A DNA stretch of 64,000 bases from Teichococcus aestuarii (GCF_003116135.1 NZ_PDOA01000015.1:1-64000); one strand, 5' to 3'; positions 1-8,453 are shown, counted from the stretch's first letter. Notes: generated by a model from the letters alone, not told the origin. Program-made: numbers and translations.

Positions 1-263
1 TGGTGGGCAGCCGCACCACGCTCGACGTGCTGAACGCCGAGCAGGAGCTGCTCAACGCCCGCGTCACCCTGGTGCAGGCGCTCTCCAGCGTCGTCACCGC
101 CAGCTACAACCTCGCCGGCGCCGTCGGACGCCTCACCGCCCGCGACCTTGCCCTCCCCGTCGCCCAGTACGACATGGAGGCCTACTACAACACCGTCCGC
201 TCACGCTGGTTCGGCACAGGGGATTACAGCCAGGGCGGCGGCCGGCAACAGGAAGTGCGTTGA
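1..263 (+). CDS. TolC-family outer membrane efflux protein, C-terminal fragment
   Basis: Only the last 87 or so codons are present; the gene begins before the window. The fragment carries the C-terminal signature of TolC-type outer membrane channels: a long amphipathic helix with GSRTTLDVLNAEQELLNARV, followed by a second helix ending in SYNLAGAVGRLTA. TolC proteins form trimeric exit ducts for type I secretion and RND efflux pumps. The Gly/Gln-rich end (SQGGGRQQEVR) is not conserved. popZ starts one base after the stop codon, so the two may be co-transcribed. Which transport system it serves cannot be seen from here. Confidence 0.85.
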   Translation, partial: VGSRTTLDVLNAEQELLNARVTLVQALSSVVTASYNLAGAVGRLTARDLALPVAQYDMEAYYNTVRSRWFGTGDYSQGGGRQQEVR

Positions 264-264
264 G

Positions 265-1041
265 ATGGCCGAACCTCCCTATCGCCCCGACCCCCAGGAG
301 CCCTCCATGGAGGATATCCTGGCCTCCATCCGCAGCATCCTGAACGAGGATGAGGGGCGCGACGCCCCGCCGCCGCTGGACCTGACCGAGGAGATGCTGG
401 TGCCCGCGCCGCGCACCCCGGCCGGCACGGCCACGCCGCAGCCGCCGGCACGGCCGCCCCTGCCGCTGCGCCGGCTGGCCAATATCGGGCCGGCGCCGGC
501 TTCCCCGGCCGGGACGCCGCCGGCACCCAGCGGCTCCCCCTCCACGCCCGCACCGGCGGCGCTGCCGCCGCCCGTGGCCATCGTGCCGCCGCCGGCGGAG
601 CCCAGGCCGCCCGCGCCCCGGCCGGAGCCGGAGGCCGAGCCGCAGGCGGCCGAGGTGAAGCCTGAGCCGCAGGCGGCCGAGGTTAAGCCCCAGCCGCAGG
701 CAGTCGAAGCGAAGCCGCAGCCGGCCGGGCCCGTGCCGCTGGTGCCGGAGCCTGCCGCCGGGCGCGCTTCCGCGCCGCATGCGGCGGAGCTGGAGGAGGG
801 GCTGCTCGGCCCTGTCGCGGCCGCCGCCGCAGCAGCAGCGCTGGGTCAGCTCGCCCGCGCCGTGACGGAGGACCGCCAGGCGCCGGTGACGCGCCAGGGC
901 GGCGCCAGCATCGAGGATGTGGTGCGCGAGGAGCTGCGCCCGCTGCTCAAGGCCTGGCTGGAGCAGCACCTGCCGCCGATGGTGGAGCGGCTGGTGAAGG
1001 CCGAGATCGGCCGCGTAATGTCCGGCGGCCGCGGCGGCTGA
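265..1041 (+). CDS. popZ: PopZ-like polar organizing protein (DUF2497)
   Basis: The 258-residue product has the three-part design of alphaproteobacterial PopZ. A short N-terminal helix (EPSMEDILASIRSILNEDEG, from about residue 13) recruits clients. A long Pro/Ala/Glu-rich disordered linker fills the middle. A C-terminal oligomerisation segment (about residues 210-250) contains IEDVVREELRPLLKAWLEQH and VERLVKAEIGRVM. In Caulobacter PopZ forms a polar condensate that anchors the ParB-parS centromere and scaffolds cell-cycle regulators. The start is ATG directly after the TolC-family stop; longer in-frame starts would run into that gene. Position between a TolC-family gene and valS is common in alphaproteobacteria. 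Part of the linker is a 27-bp tandem repeat. Confidence 0.85.
   Translation: MAEPPYRPDPQEPSMEDILASIRSILNEDEGRDAPPPLDLTEEMLVPAPRTPAGTATPQPPARPPLPLRRLANIGPAPASPAGTPPAPSGSPSTPAPAALPPPVAIVPPPAEPRPPAPRPEPEAEPQAAEVKPEPQAAEVKPQPQAVEAKPQPAGPVPLVPEPAAGRASAPHAAELEEGLLGPVAAAAAAAALGQLARAVTEDRQAPVTRQGGASIEDVVREELRPLLKAWLEQHLPPMVERLVKAEIGRVMSGGRGG
637..717 (+). repeat. Three 27-bp tandem repeats in the popZ linker
   Basis: Three consecutive 27-bp units encode EPQAAEVKP, EPQAAEVKP and QPQAVEAKP. The first two differ at two bases; the third is more diverged. The repeat keeps frame and lies in the disordered linker, where length variation should be tolerated. Confidence 0.85.
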
Positions 1042-1121
1042 GCGGGAAGGGCGGGGGGTTTTCTCCGCCCTCCCGCTGCTGCCTCTTGACGGCGGCGCGG
1101 CGCCCGCACAAGCGTGCGCCC

Positions 1122-3821
1122 ATGCTCGACAAGACCCTCTCGCCCGCCAGTTTCGAACAGCGCCTCTATGAAGGGTGGGAGGCCGCCGGCAAGTTCGGCG
1201 CCAACCCCGCCAGCGGGGCGGACCCCTTCACCATCATGATCCCGCCGCCCAACGTCACGGGCAGCCTGCATATCGGCCACGCGCTGACCTTCACGATCCA
1301 GGACATCCTGATCCGCTGGCGCCGCATGCAGGGGCGGGACGCGCTGTGGCAGCCGGGCACCGACCATGCCGGCATCGCCACGCAGATGGTGGTGGAGCGC
1401 CTGCTGGCCACCCAGGGCGTGAACCGGCGCGAGATCGGGCGCGAGAAGTTCCTCGAGCATGTGTGGGAGTGGAAGGCGCAGTCGGGCGGCAACATCACCC
1501 GCCAGCTCCGCCGCCTCGGCGCCAGCCTGGACTGGCCGCGCGAGCGCTTCACCATGGATGAGGGCCTCTCCGAGGCGGTGCGCGAGGTGTTCGTCACCCT
1601 GCACGAGCAGGGGCTGATCTACCGCGACCGGCGCCTGGTGAACTGGGACCCCAAGTTCCAGACCGCCATCTCCGACCTGGAGGTGGAGAGCCGGGAGGTG
1701 AAGGGCAGCCTCTGGCACCTGCGCTACCCGGTCGAAGGCGCGCCGGGCCGCTTCATCGTGGTGGCCACCACCCGGCCGGAGACGCTGCTGGGCGACACCG
1801 CCATCGCCGTGCATCCGGAGGACGAGCGCTTCCGCGACCTCGTGGGGAAGTTCGCCATCCTGCCGCTGGTGGGCCGCCGCATCCCCATCGTGGCGGATGA
1901 GTATTCGGACCCCGAGAAGGGCTCGGGCGCGGTGAAGATCACCCCCGCGCACGACTTCAACGACTTCGCCGTGGGCAAGCGCCACGGCCTCGCCATGCCC
2001 TCCGTGCTGGACGCGGATGGCAACGTCTTCCTCGACGAGATCGCGGCCGATCTGGTGGCGGTGGAGGGCGTGGCCGCGCCGGATTTCGTGCGGAGCCTGG
2101 CCGGGCAGGACCGCTTCGCCGCGCGCAAGGCGATCGTGGCGGAGCTGGAGCGGCTGGAGCTGGTCGAGACCATCGAGCCGCACAGCCACGCCGTGCCGCA
2201 TGGCGACCGCTCCGGCGTGCCGATCGAGCCGCGCCTGACGCTGCAATGGTATTGCGACGCGGCGACGCTGGCGAAGCCCGCCATCGAGGCGGTGGAGACC
2301 GGGCGCACCGAGTTCGTGCCCAAGCACTTCGAGAACATCTTCTTCAGCTGGATGCGCGACATCCAGCCCTGGTGCATCTCGCGCCAGCTCTGGTGGGGGC
2401 ACCAGATCCCGGCCTGGTACGCGCCGGATGGCAGCGTGTTCGTGGCGCGCACCGAGGCGGAGGCGCTGGCCCAGGCCCGCGCGAAGCTCGGCGACGGCGT
2501 GACGCTGACCCGCGACCCGGACGTGCTGGACACCTGGTTCAGCTCGGCGCTGTGGCCGTTCTCCACGCTGGGCTGGCCGAACAAGACACCGGAACTCGAC
2601 AAGTATTATCCCGGCGACGTGCTGGTGACGGGGTGGGACATCATCTTCTTCTGGGTCGCCCGGATGATGATGATGGGCCACCACTTCATGGGCGATGTGC
2701 CCTTCCGCACCGTCTACATCCATGGCCTCGTCCGCGACGAGAAGGGCCAGAAGATGTCGAAGTCGAAGGGCAACGTCATCGACCCGCTGGAGCTGGTGGA
2801 CAGCTTCGGGGCGGACGCGCTGCGCTTCACCATCGCCTCGATGGCGACGCCGGGGCGCGACGTGAAGCTCGGCCGCAAGCGCGTCGAGGACTTTCGTTCG
2901 TTCGGCACCAAGCTGTGGAACGCGGCGCGGTTCTGCGAGATGAACGGCATCGCGCCCGATGCGTCCTTCGACCCCTCGAAGGTCGAGACGCCGCTGGCGC
3001 GCTGGATCCTCGACGCCGCCAATGCCGCCATCGCCGAGGCGACCGCCGCGCTCGAAGCCTACCGCATGGATGACTATGCGGGCGCCTGCTACCGCTTCGT
3101 CTGGAACGGCTTCTGCGACTGGTTCCTGGAATTCGCCAAGCCCGCCCTGAACGGGCCGGAGGGGCCTGAGAAGGCCGAGGTGAAGGGCGCCGCCCAGCAC
3201 GTGCTCGGCACCATCCTGCGCCTGCTGCACCCGGTGATGCCCTACCTCACCGAGGAGCTGTGGGACCGCTTCGGCTATGGCCCGGAATGCAGCCTGATCG
3301 GCGCGCCCTGGCCGCAGCCCGTGGCGGTGCCGGGGGCCGAGGCGGCGCGGGCCGAGCTGGACTGGCTGGTGGGCCTCGTCTCCGCCGTGCGCGGCGTGCG
3401 CGCCGAGATGAACGTGCCGCCCTCCGTGCTGGTGCCGCTGCTGCTGCAAGGTGCCTCCGCCGAGACGCTGGCGCGGGGCGGCCGCTGGATCGAGGCCATC
3501 CGCCGCCTGGCGCGCGCCACGGAGTTCCGCGCCCTGGCGGCGGGGGAGGCGCCGAAGGGTGTCGCGCAGGTCGTCGTGGCGGAGGCCACGGTGCTGCTGC
3601 CGCTGGCCGAGGTGATCGACCTCGGCGCGGAGCGGGCGCGGCTCGCCAAGGAGCGGGACAAGGCGGCGGCCGAGGGCGCCAAGGTGGAGCAGAAGCTGGC
3701 CAATGCCGACTTCGTCGCCCGCGCCAAGCCGGAGGTCGTCGAGGAGAACCGCGAGCGCCTCGCGAGCGCGCAGGCCGAGGTGGCACGGCTGGAGGCGGCG
3801 CTGGCGCGCATCGCGGGCTGA
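1122..3821 (+). CDS. valS: Valine--tRNA ligase
   Basis: This 899-residue class I aminoacyl-tRNA synthetase charges tRNA-Val in the cytoplasm and hydrolyses mischarged threonine in its CP1 editing domain. The HIGH signature is NVTGSLHIGHALT at about residues 44-56, and the KMSKS loop is GQKMSKSKGNVID near residue 545. The tryptophan-rich active-site segment WDIIFFWVARM and the anticodon-binding domain follow. The last 70 residues are the Glu/Lys/Ala-rich coiled coil typical of ValRS. The chosen ATG (MLDKTLSPASF) matches the family N-terminus; a TTG twelve codons earlier is in frame but less likely. A strong hairpin terminator lies about 80 bp downstream. Confidence 0.97.
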   Translation: MLDKTLSPASFEQRLYEGWEAAGKFGANPASGADPFTIMIPPPNVTGSLHIGHALTFTIQDILIRWRRMQGRDALWQPGTDHAGIATQMVVERLLATQGVNRREIGREKFLEHVWEWKAQSGGNITRQLRRLGASLDWPRERFTMDEGLSEAVREVFVTLHEQGLIYRDRRLVNWDPKFQTAISDLEVESREVKGSLWHLRYPVEGAPGRFIVVATTRPETLLGDTAIAVHPEDERFRDLVGKFAILPLVGRRIPIVADEYSDPEKGSGAVKITPAHDFNDFAVGKRHGLAMPSVLDADGNVFLDEIAADLVAVEGVAAPDFVRSLAGQDRFAARKAIVAELERLELVETIEPHSHAVPHGDRSGVPIEPRLTLQWYCDAATLAKPAIEAVETGRTEFVPKHFENIFFSWMRDIQPWCISRQLWWGHQIPAWYAPDGSVFVARTEAEALAQARAKLGDGVTLTRDPDVLDTWFSSALWPFSTLGWPNKTPELDKYYPGDVLVTGWDIIFFWVARMMMMGHHFMGDVPFRTVYIHGLVRDEKGQKMSKSKGNVIDPLELVDSFGADALRFTIASMATPGRDVKLGRKRVEDFRSFGTKLWNAARFCEMNGIAPDASFDPSKVETPLARWILDAANAAIAEATAALEAYRMDDYAGACYRFVWNGFCDWFLEFAKPALNGPEGPEKAEVKGAAQHVLGTILRLLHPVMPYLTEELWDRFGYGPECSLIGAPWPQPVAVPGAEAARAELDWLVGLVSAVRGVRAEMNVPPSVLVPLLLQGASAETLARGGRWIEAIRRLARATEFRALAAGEAPKGVAQVVVAEATVLLPLAEVIDLGAERARLAKERDKAAAEGAKVEQKLANADFVARAKPEVVEENRERLASAQAEVARLEAALARIAG

Positions 3822-3902
3822 GGCGTTCCTTCTCCCGACCCGGACGCCGGCCCATGCCCGGGCCGGCAGCGGGGATTACGGCAAGGCTCGCGTTTTCGTG
3901 AG

Positions 3903-3938
3903 AAAAGCCGGATTATGGCGAAACCATGTCCGGTTTTT
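3903..3938 (+). terminator. Rho-independent terminator after valS
   Basis: A ten-pair stem (AAAAGCCGGA with TCCGGTTTTT, one G-U pair) encloses a second four-pair stem ATGG/CCAT with loop CGAAA. The right arm ends in five T, the classical intrinsic-terminator layout. The left arm's A run means it could also work on the other strand, but no minus-strand gene ends here. Confidence 0.75.
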
Positions 3939-3971
3939 CATGTTTCCCCTCCATGCGGCACACGGTCGCGA

Positions 3972-4042
3972 CGCCCCGCCACAGGCTGCGGGGCGCTCAA
4001 GGCCCGCGGGACACAAGTCCCGCGCCCGGCCTCCCCAGGAGG
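3972..4042 (+). promoter_or_regulatory. Chain of GC-rich hairpins in the leader of the PepSY-like gene
   Basis: After the valS terminator, three perfect inverted repeats follow in order: CGCCCCGC/GCGGGGCG (3972-3979 with 3988-3995), CGCGGGAC/GTCCCGCG (4005-4012 with 4017-4024, loop ACAA) and CCTCC/GGAGG (4030-4034 with 4038-4042). They fill the 5' untranslated region of the next gene. Such a run could be a structured leader or a small RNA, or partly a by-product of high GC content. No known riboswitch was recognised. Confidence 0.4.
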
Positions 4043-4081
4043 AACGGGCCGAGGCCATCCAAGCCATGGAGGCTCACTGAC

Positions 4082-4603
4082 ATGACGAAGCTCCTGAATT
4101 CTGCTGCGATCGCCACCGTTCTCTTCTTCGGCGCGCAGGGCGTGGCGCTCGCCCAGGGCGTCAATCCCGGCCAGCCCGGCAGCGCCGCCGGCGGCATGCA
4201 GGCCCAGTCCACCCAGCAGGGCCAAAGCCAGGGCCAGCAGGCCGGCAGCCAGATGCAGGCCATGTCGGAGCAGCAGGTGCGCACCGCCCTGCAGGCGCGC
4301 GGCTACTCGGAGATCGAGGGGCTGGAGCGCAACGACGGCACCTTCCGCGTCTCCGAGGCCAAGCGCTATGGCGAGACGGTCGAGGATCTGCGCGTCGACG
4401 CCCGCACCGGCATGGTGCGTGACGAGAAGCGCCTGAGCACCGACCAGGCCGAGACGATGCTCAAGGACCGCGGCTACTCGGATGTGAGCGATGTCGAGCG
4501 CGACGGCGACACCATCACGGCCAATGCCGAGCAGGCTGGCAACAAGGTCAAGCTGCGCATCGACGCCAAGAGCGGCATGGTCAGCCGGCAGCAGGAAGGC
4601 TGA
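4082..4603 (+). CDS. Secreted protein with two PepSY-like repeats
   Basis: The 173-residue product begins with a Sec signal peptide (hydrophobic core AAIATVLFFGAQGVALAQ, cleavage near residue 24-26), so it should be periplasmic. A Gln/Gly-rich spacer follows. Two copies of a roughly 45-residue unit then appear: one with ALQARGYSEIEGLERNDGTF and VEDLRVDARTGMV, the other with MLKDRGYSDVSDVERDGDTI and KLRIDAKSGMV. This beta-beta-alpha pattern resembles PepSY/BLIP-like folds found in small periplasmic proteins of unknown role. The start is supported by GGAGG nine bases upstream. It appears to be monocistronic, bounded by terminators on both sides. Function unknown. Confidence 0.8.
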   Translation: MTKLLNSAAIATVLFFGAQGVALAQGVNPGQPGSAAGGMQAQSTQQGQSQGQQAGSQMQAMSEQQVRTALQARGYSEIEGLERNDGTFRVSEAKRYGETVEDLRVDARTGMVRDEKRLSTDQAETMLKDRGYSDVSDVERDGDTITANAEQAGNKVKLRIDAKSGMVSRQQEG

Positions 4604-4653
4604 GGCCCGGCGGGGCGCCGGGGCCAGCCCCCGGCGCCCGCCATCGGCTGGAG

Positions 4654-4683
4654 GAAGCCCGGGGGCAGCCGCTCCCGGGCTTC
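4654..4683 (+). terminator. Intrinsic terminator after the PepSY-like gene
   Basis: Perfect ten-base arms GAAGCCCGGG and CCCGGGCTTC enclose a ten-base loop and are followed by TTTC. It lies 50 bp after the stop codon and before the ilvD promoter candidate. Confidence 0.65.
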
Positions 4684-4713
4684 TTTCATGGCCGGCGCTG
4701 CCCTGTGCTCGGC

Positions 4714-4742
4714 TTGCCGGCGGAAGCTTGTTGCGCGATACA
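4714..4742 (+). promoter_or_regulatory. Candidate sigma-70 promoter for ilvD
   Basis: TTGCCG (-35 like) and GATACA (-10 like) are separated by exactly 17 bp and lie about 35 bp before the ilvD start. No leader peptide or branched-chain amino acid attenuator is evident in the short leader. Confidence 0.4.
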
Positions 4743-4777
4743 GCGGCGGGACGCAACGGAACGAAGGTCACACCCGC

Positions 4778-6502
4778 ATGGCTGAGCAAAAATGGGATAA
4801 GTCGCGCCTGCCGAGCCGCCATGTGAGCGTCGGCCCGGAGCGCGCCCCGCACCGCTCCTACTACTATGCCATGGGCATGACGGAGGAGGAGATCGCCCAG
4901 CCGCTGGTGGGCGTCGCCACCTGCTGGAACGAGGCCGCCCCCTGCAACATCGCGCTCAACCGCCAGGCGCAGAGCGTGAAGCAGGGCGTGAAGGAAGGCT
5001 TCGGCACGCCGCGCGAGTTCACCACCATCACGGTGACCGACGGCATCGCCATGGGCCACCAGGGGATGAAGTCGTCGCTGGCCAGCCGCGACGCCATCGC
5101 CGACACGGTGGAACTCACCATGCGCGGCCATTCCTACGACGCGATGGTGACGCTGGCGGGCTGCGACAAGTCGCTCCCCGGCATGATGATGGCCATGCTG
5201 CGCCTGAACGTGCCGAGCGTGTTCATGTATGGCGGCTCGATCCTGCCCGGGAAGTTCAAGGGCAAGGATGTCACCGTCGTGGACGTGTTCGAGGCCGTCG
5301 GCCAGCACGCCGCCGGCAACATGTCGGACGAGGATCTGCACGCGCTGGAATGCGTGGCCTGCCCCTCGGCCGGCGCCTGCGGCGGGCAGTTCACCGCCAA
5401 CACCATGGCCACCGTCTCCGAGGCGATCGGGCTGGCGCTGCCCGGCTCGGCCGGGGCGCCCGCGCCCTATGAGGACCGCGACCGCTGGGCTGTCGCCTCC
5501 GGCCGCGCGGTGATGGAGCTGCTGCGCAAGAACATCCGCCCGCGCGACATCGTCACGCTGAAGGCGCTGGAGAACGCGGCGGTGGTGGTGGGCGCCACGG
5601 GTGGCTCGACCAATGCCGGGCTGCACCTGCCGGCCATCGCCCATGAGGCGGGCATCCGCTTCACGCTGGACGACGTGGCGGCCATCATGCGCCGCACCCC
5701 CTACATCGCCGACCTGAAGCCGGGCGGGAAGTACGTGGCGCTCGACGTGCACAAGGTCGGCGGCATCCCGGTCATCATCAAGGCGCTGCTCGATGCCGGG
5801 CTTCTGCATGGCGACTGCATGACGGTGACCGGCAAGACGCTGGCCGAGAACCATGCCGACGTGGTGTTCCCGACCGACCAGGACGTGATCTACCCTGTCT
5901 CGAAGGCGCTGACGCCGACGGGCGGCGTGGTCGGGCTGAAGGGCAACCTCGCGCCGGACGGCGCCATCGTGAAGGTGGCGGGCATGAAGGTGCAGCGCTT
6001 CGAGGGCACCGCGCTGTGCTTCGACTGCGAGGAGGACGCCTTCAAGGCCGTGGACAGCCGCGCCTACAAGGAGGGCGACGTCCTCATCATCCGCTACGAG
6101 GGCCCGAAGGGCGGCCCCGGCATGCGGGAGATGCTCTCCACCACCGCCGCCATCTACGGCCAGGGCATGGGCGACAAGGTGGCGCTGATCACCGATGGCC
6201 GCTTCTCCGGCGCCACGCGCGGCTTCTGCGTCGGCCATGTCGGGCCGGAGGCGGCGGTCGGCGGCCCGATCGGCCTGCTGAAGAATGGCGACCGCATCGT
6301 CATCGACGCCGAGAAGGGCAGCATCGACGTGCTGCTCTCCGAGGAGGAACTGGCCGCGCGCCGCGCCGCGTGGCAGCCGCGCAGGACCGACTACAATTCC
6401 GGCGCGCTGTGGAAGTATGCGCAGCTTGTCGGGCCGGCGCATCTCGGCGCCGTGACCCACCCTGGCGGTGCCGAGGAAACGCATTGCTACGCCGATATCT
6501 GA
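4778..6502 (+). CDS. ilvD: Dihydroxy-acid dehydratase
   Basis: IlvD removes water from 2,3-dihydroxy-isovalerate and -methylvalerate to give the 2-oxo acids that precede valine, leucine and isoleucine. The 574-residue length matches the family. Cysteine motifs of the IlvD/Edd family are visible: [11 protein letters not shown] (Cys49, Cys56), [10 protein letters not shown] (Cys near residue 129) and [11 protein letters not shown] (near residue 200), which together hold the Fe-S cluster. The C-terminal domain has the conserved TDGRFSG and HVGPEA segments. The ATG at [10 protein letters not shown] fits family members; an upstream in-frame ATG would overlap the promoter candidate. It is a single gene between two terminators. 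Confidence 0.97.
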   Translation: MAEQKWDKSRLPSRHVSVGPERAPHRSYYYAMGMTEEEIAQPLVGVATCWNEAAPCNIALNRQAQSVKQGVKEGFGTPREFTTITVTDGIAMGHQGMKSSLASRDAIADTVELTMRGHSYDAMVTLAGCDKSLPGMMMAMLRLNVPSVFMYGGSILPGKFKGKDVTVVDVFEAVGQHAAGNMSDEDLHALECVACPSAGACGGQFTANTMATVSEAIGLALPGSAGAPAPYEDRDRWAVASGRAVMELLRKNIRPRDIVTLKALENAAVVVGATGGSTNAGLHLPAIAHEAGIRFTLDDVAAIMRRTPYIADLKPGGKYVALDVHKVGGIPVIIKALLDAGLLHGDCMTVTGKTLAENHADVVFPTDQDVIYPVSKALTPTGGVVGLKGNLAPDGAIVKVAGMKVQRFEGTALCFDCEEDAFKAVDSRAYKEGDVLIIRYEGPKGGPGMREMLSTTAAIYGQGMGDKVALITDGRFSGATRGFCVGHVGPEAAVGGPIGLLKNGDRIVIDAEKGSIDVLLSEEELAARRAAWQPRRTDYNSGALWKYAQLVGPAHLGAVTHPGGAEETHCYADI

Positions 6503-6540
6503 ACGTCTTCCTGAACTGACAGAAAAAAGAAGAGGGGGCG

Positions 6541-6564
6541 CGGGGGAGAATTCATTCTCCCCCG
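6541..6564 (+). terminator. Intrinsic terminator after ilvD
   Basis: Perfect ten-base arms CGGGGGAGAA and TTCTCCCCCG with loop TTCA are followed by GTCTTTCTTTG. It sits 39 bp after the ilvD stop codon. An A-rich tract before it would also allow activity on the minus strand. Confidence 0.8.
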
Positions 6565-6691
6565 GTCTTTCTTTGTAACACCGCGCCCCGCTTCGTCTTT
6601 CTTCCGCCCCAGCTTCGCCATGGTCGGCTCCCTAAGCTCGGGACGTGGACGCCGCGGCCTCCGGGATGCGGCGGGACAGGGAGAGGACCGG

Positions 6692-7105
6692 ATGCTGAAC
6701 CGTCGCACATTGCTGGGTGGGTTGCTGGGGGGCCTCGCCGCCGCCCTGCCGCTGGCCGGGGCCGCGCAGGCGCAGCCCCATGGGCCGCCGCCCGGCTATC
6801 CGCCGGGTGGTCCTCATGGCGGCCGCCCGCCGGGTCCGCCGCATGGGCAGCCGCCGGGGCCGCCGGCGGGGCATCGGCCGGGCCGCCGCCCGCCGCCGCC
6901 CCCGCCGCCGCGCGCGGAGGGGCCGCGTGGCCGCCCGCCGGAGCCACGCGCCCAATGGCAGCCCGGGCATTGGGTGTGGCGTGCCGGAAACTATGACTGG
7001 GTGCCGGGCCGCTGGGTGCCGCCGCGTGGCCGCGGCCGCTGGCGGGAAGGCCGCTGGGTGGAGCGCCGCGGCCGCTGGGTCTGGGTCGAACCGGGTTGGA
7101 GGTAA
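6692..7105 (+). CDS. YXWGXW-repeat-like secreted protein
   Basis: The 137-residue product has an N-terminal export signal (MLNRRTLLGGLLGG, hydrophobic core ending AGAAQAQ) with a twin arginine that may direct it to Tat. The next 60 residues are almost only Pro, Gly, His and Arg. The C-terminal 45 residues hold several W-x2-G-x-W type units (WQPGHWVW, WVPGRWVPP, WREGRWVERRGRWVW), as in bacterial YXWGXW-repeat proteins of unknown function. RBS GGGAGAGGA lies just upstream. It is followed after two bases by a small lipoprotein gene, so the pair is probably one transcript. Envelope role is inference. Confidence 0.75.
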   Translation: MLNRRTLLGGLLGGLAAALPLAGAAQAQPHGPPPGYPPGGPHGGRPPGPPHGQPPGPPAGHRPGRRPPPPPPPRAEGPRGRPPEPRAQWQPGHWVWRAGNYDWVPGRWVPPRGRGRWREGRWVERRGRWVWVEPGWR

Positions 7106-7107
7106 GA

Positions 7108-7278
7108 ATGATGCGCCGGCTGATGACGTGCCTGCTGTTGGGAGGCGCCGCGCTGGGCCTGGCGGGATGCGTGATCGCGCCGGCGCCCGCCTATTACGGC
7201 CCGCCGCGCGGCTACTACTACGCCCCGCCGCCTTCGCCGCCACCCCCGCCGCGCTACCACTACCATCGCGGCTGGTGA
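7108..7278 (+). CDS. Small Tyr/Pro-rich lipoprotein
   Basis: The 56-residue product has a short signal peptide ending in the lipobox LGLAGC, so lipidation of a cysteine near residue 21 is expected. The mature part is rich in Tyr, Pro and Gly (APAYYGPPRGYYYAPPP) and ends YHYHRGW. There are two adjacent ATG codons; the first is used here because GGAGG in the end of the upstream gene lies at a good distance. No family was recognised. Coupling to the preceding WxxGxW protein suggests a shared envelope role. Confidence 0.65.
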   Translation: MMRRLMTCLLLGGAALGLAGCVIAPAPAYYGPPRGYYYAPPPSPPPPPRYHYHRGW

Positions 7279-7282
7279 GACG

Positions 7283-7312
7283 GCCCGCCCGCTGCCCGGC
7301 AGGGCGGCGGGC
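7283..7312. terminator. GC hairpin between convergent genes
   Basis: GCCCGCC pairs with GGCGGGC seven bases from each end, and CTGCC/GGCAG pair inside. It sits between the stop of the small lipoprotein gene and the stop of xth, which face each other. There is no T run, so termination is only suggested. Confidence 0.4.
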
Positions 7313-7318
7313 GATGCC

Positions 7319-8086
7319 TCAGGCGAGGTCGACCAGCACCGGCGTGTGGTCGGAGGGCTGTTCCTGGCTGCGCGGGGCGAGATCGACCCAGGCGGCGGAA
7401 AGGCGCTCGGCCAGCTCGGGCGAGAGCAGGGCGTGGTCGATGCGCAGGCCGCGGTTGCTTTCGAAGGCCGGGCCGTAATCCCAGTAGGTGTAGATCCGCT
7501 CGGCCGGGTGCAGCGCGCGCACGGCGTCGGTCAGTCCGAGATGCTCCAGCGCGCGGAAGGCGGCGCGGCTCTCGGGGCGCACCAGCGCGTCGGTCGGCGG
7601 CATGGCGCCCGGCTCGTGGTCCAGCCCGGTGGGGCAGACGTTGAAGTCGCCCAGGATGGCGAAGGGGGTGAAGGCGTCGAGCCGCGCCTGGGCGATCTCG
7701 CGCAGCCGCGCCATCCAGCGCAGCTTGTAGGCATAGCCCTCGGCGCCGCCGGAATTGCCGTTGGGCAGGTAGATGCCGGCGGCCTGGAGCCCCTCCGCCG
7801 CCACCTCGATGTAGCGGGCGTGGCTGTCCTCCTCCTCGCCCGGCAGTCCCTCGGCGACCACGGAGAAATCGACGCGGCCGAGCACGGCCACGCCGTTGCG
7901 CCCGCCGGGCTGGCCCACCGCGTGGCAGCGGTAGCCCAGCCCCTCGAACTCGGCGGCGGGGAATTCCTCGGTCTTGCACTTCAGCTCCTGCAGGAACAGC
8001 AGGTCGGGCTGGGCGGTCTCGAGGAAGCGGCGGAGATGCGGCACGCGCTTGCGCACCGAATTCACGTTGAAGCTGGCGAGGCGCAC
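7319..8086 (-). CDS. xth: Exodeoxyribonuclease III (AP endonuclease)
   Basis: XthA-type enzymes cut DNA 5' to abasic sites and have 3'-5' exonuclease and 3'-phosphatase activity in base excision repair. The 255-residue protein has the full EEP-fold motif set: FNVNSVRKR at the N-terminus, FLQELK (metal-binding Glu), YLPNGNS, LGDFNVCP, RIDHALLS and the C-terminal PSDHTPVLVDL with the catalytic Asp-His. It starts 16 bp after the erpA stop on the same strand and is probably co-transcribed with it. Confidence 0.95.
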   Translation of the reverse strand: MRLASFNVNSVRKRVPHLRRFLETAQPDLLFLQELKCKTEEFPAAEFEGLGYRCHAVGQPGGRNGVAVLGRVDFSVVAEGLPGEEEDSHARYIEVAAEGLQAAGIYLPNGNSGGAEGYAYKLRWMARLREIAQARLDAFTPFAILGDFNVCPTGLDHEPGAMPPTDALVRPESRAAFRALEHLGLTDAVRALHPAERIYTYWDYGPAFESNRGLRIDHALLSPELAERLSAAWVDLAPRSQEQPSDHTPVLVDLA

Positions 8087-8102
8087 GCGCGGGGCGGCCC
8101 GC

Positions 8103-8453
8103 TCAGCCGAGCGAGAAGGAGGCGCCGCAGCCGCAGCCGGAGGCCGCCTGCGGGTTCTTCACCGTGAAATGGGCGCCGATCAGCTCGTCCGCCCAGTCGA
8201 GCTGGGCGCCGGCCAGCAGGTCGAGGCTGACGGGGTCGATCATCACCCGGCTGCCTTCGCCCTCCAGCACCAGGTCGTCCTCCGCCACGGCGTCGTCGAG
8301 CTGGAAGGAATACTGGAAGCCGGAGCAGCCGCCGGCCAGCACGGCCACGCGCAGGCCGGTGCCGGGGCGGTCCTCGCGCGCGGCGATCTCGGCCACCTGG
8401 GCGAAGGCGCGCGGCGTCACGGAGAAGCGGGCGGGAATGGTGCCATCGGGCAT
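8103..8453 (-). CDS. erpA: HesB/IscA-family iron-sulfur cluster insertion protein
   Basis: The 116-residue A-type carrier has the three invariant cysteines: GGCSGFQY near residue 43 and SGCGCG at residues 106-110. These proteins receive Fe-S clusters from the scaffold and pass them to apo-enzymes. Acidic residues around DDAVAEDD and MIDPVSLDLLAG fit ErpA/IscA folds. The ATG at MPDGTIPARF is chosen because residues further upstream lie in the leader toward dgt. Whether it is ErpA rather than IscA cannot be fixed from sequence alone; the absence of isc/suf genes nearby favours ErpA. Confidence 0.88.
   Translation of the reverse strand: MPDGTIPARFSVTPRAFAQVAEIAAREDRPGTGLRVAVLAGGCSGFQYSFQLDDAVAEDDLVLEGEGSRVMIDPVSLDLLAGAQLDWADELIGAHFTVKNPQAASGCGCGASFSLG

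Noticed and set aside
846-3449. An 867-codon minus-strand frame across popZ and valS
   Set aside because: Antisense to valS; composition is a mirror of ValRS codon use.
3938-6484. An 848-codon minus-strand frame across the PepSY-like gene and ilvD
   Set aside because: Antisense shadow of ilvD with no signal peptide, motif or ribosome site of its own.
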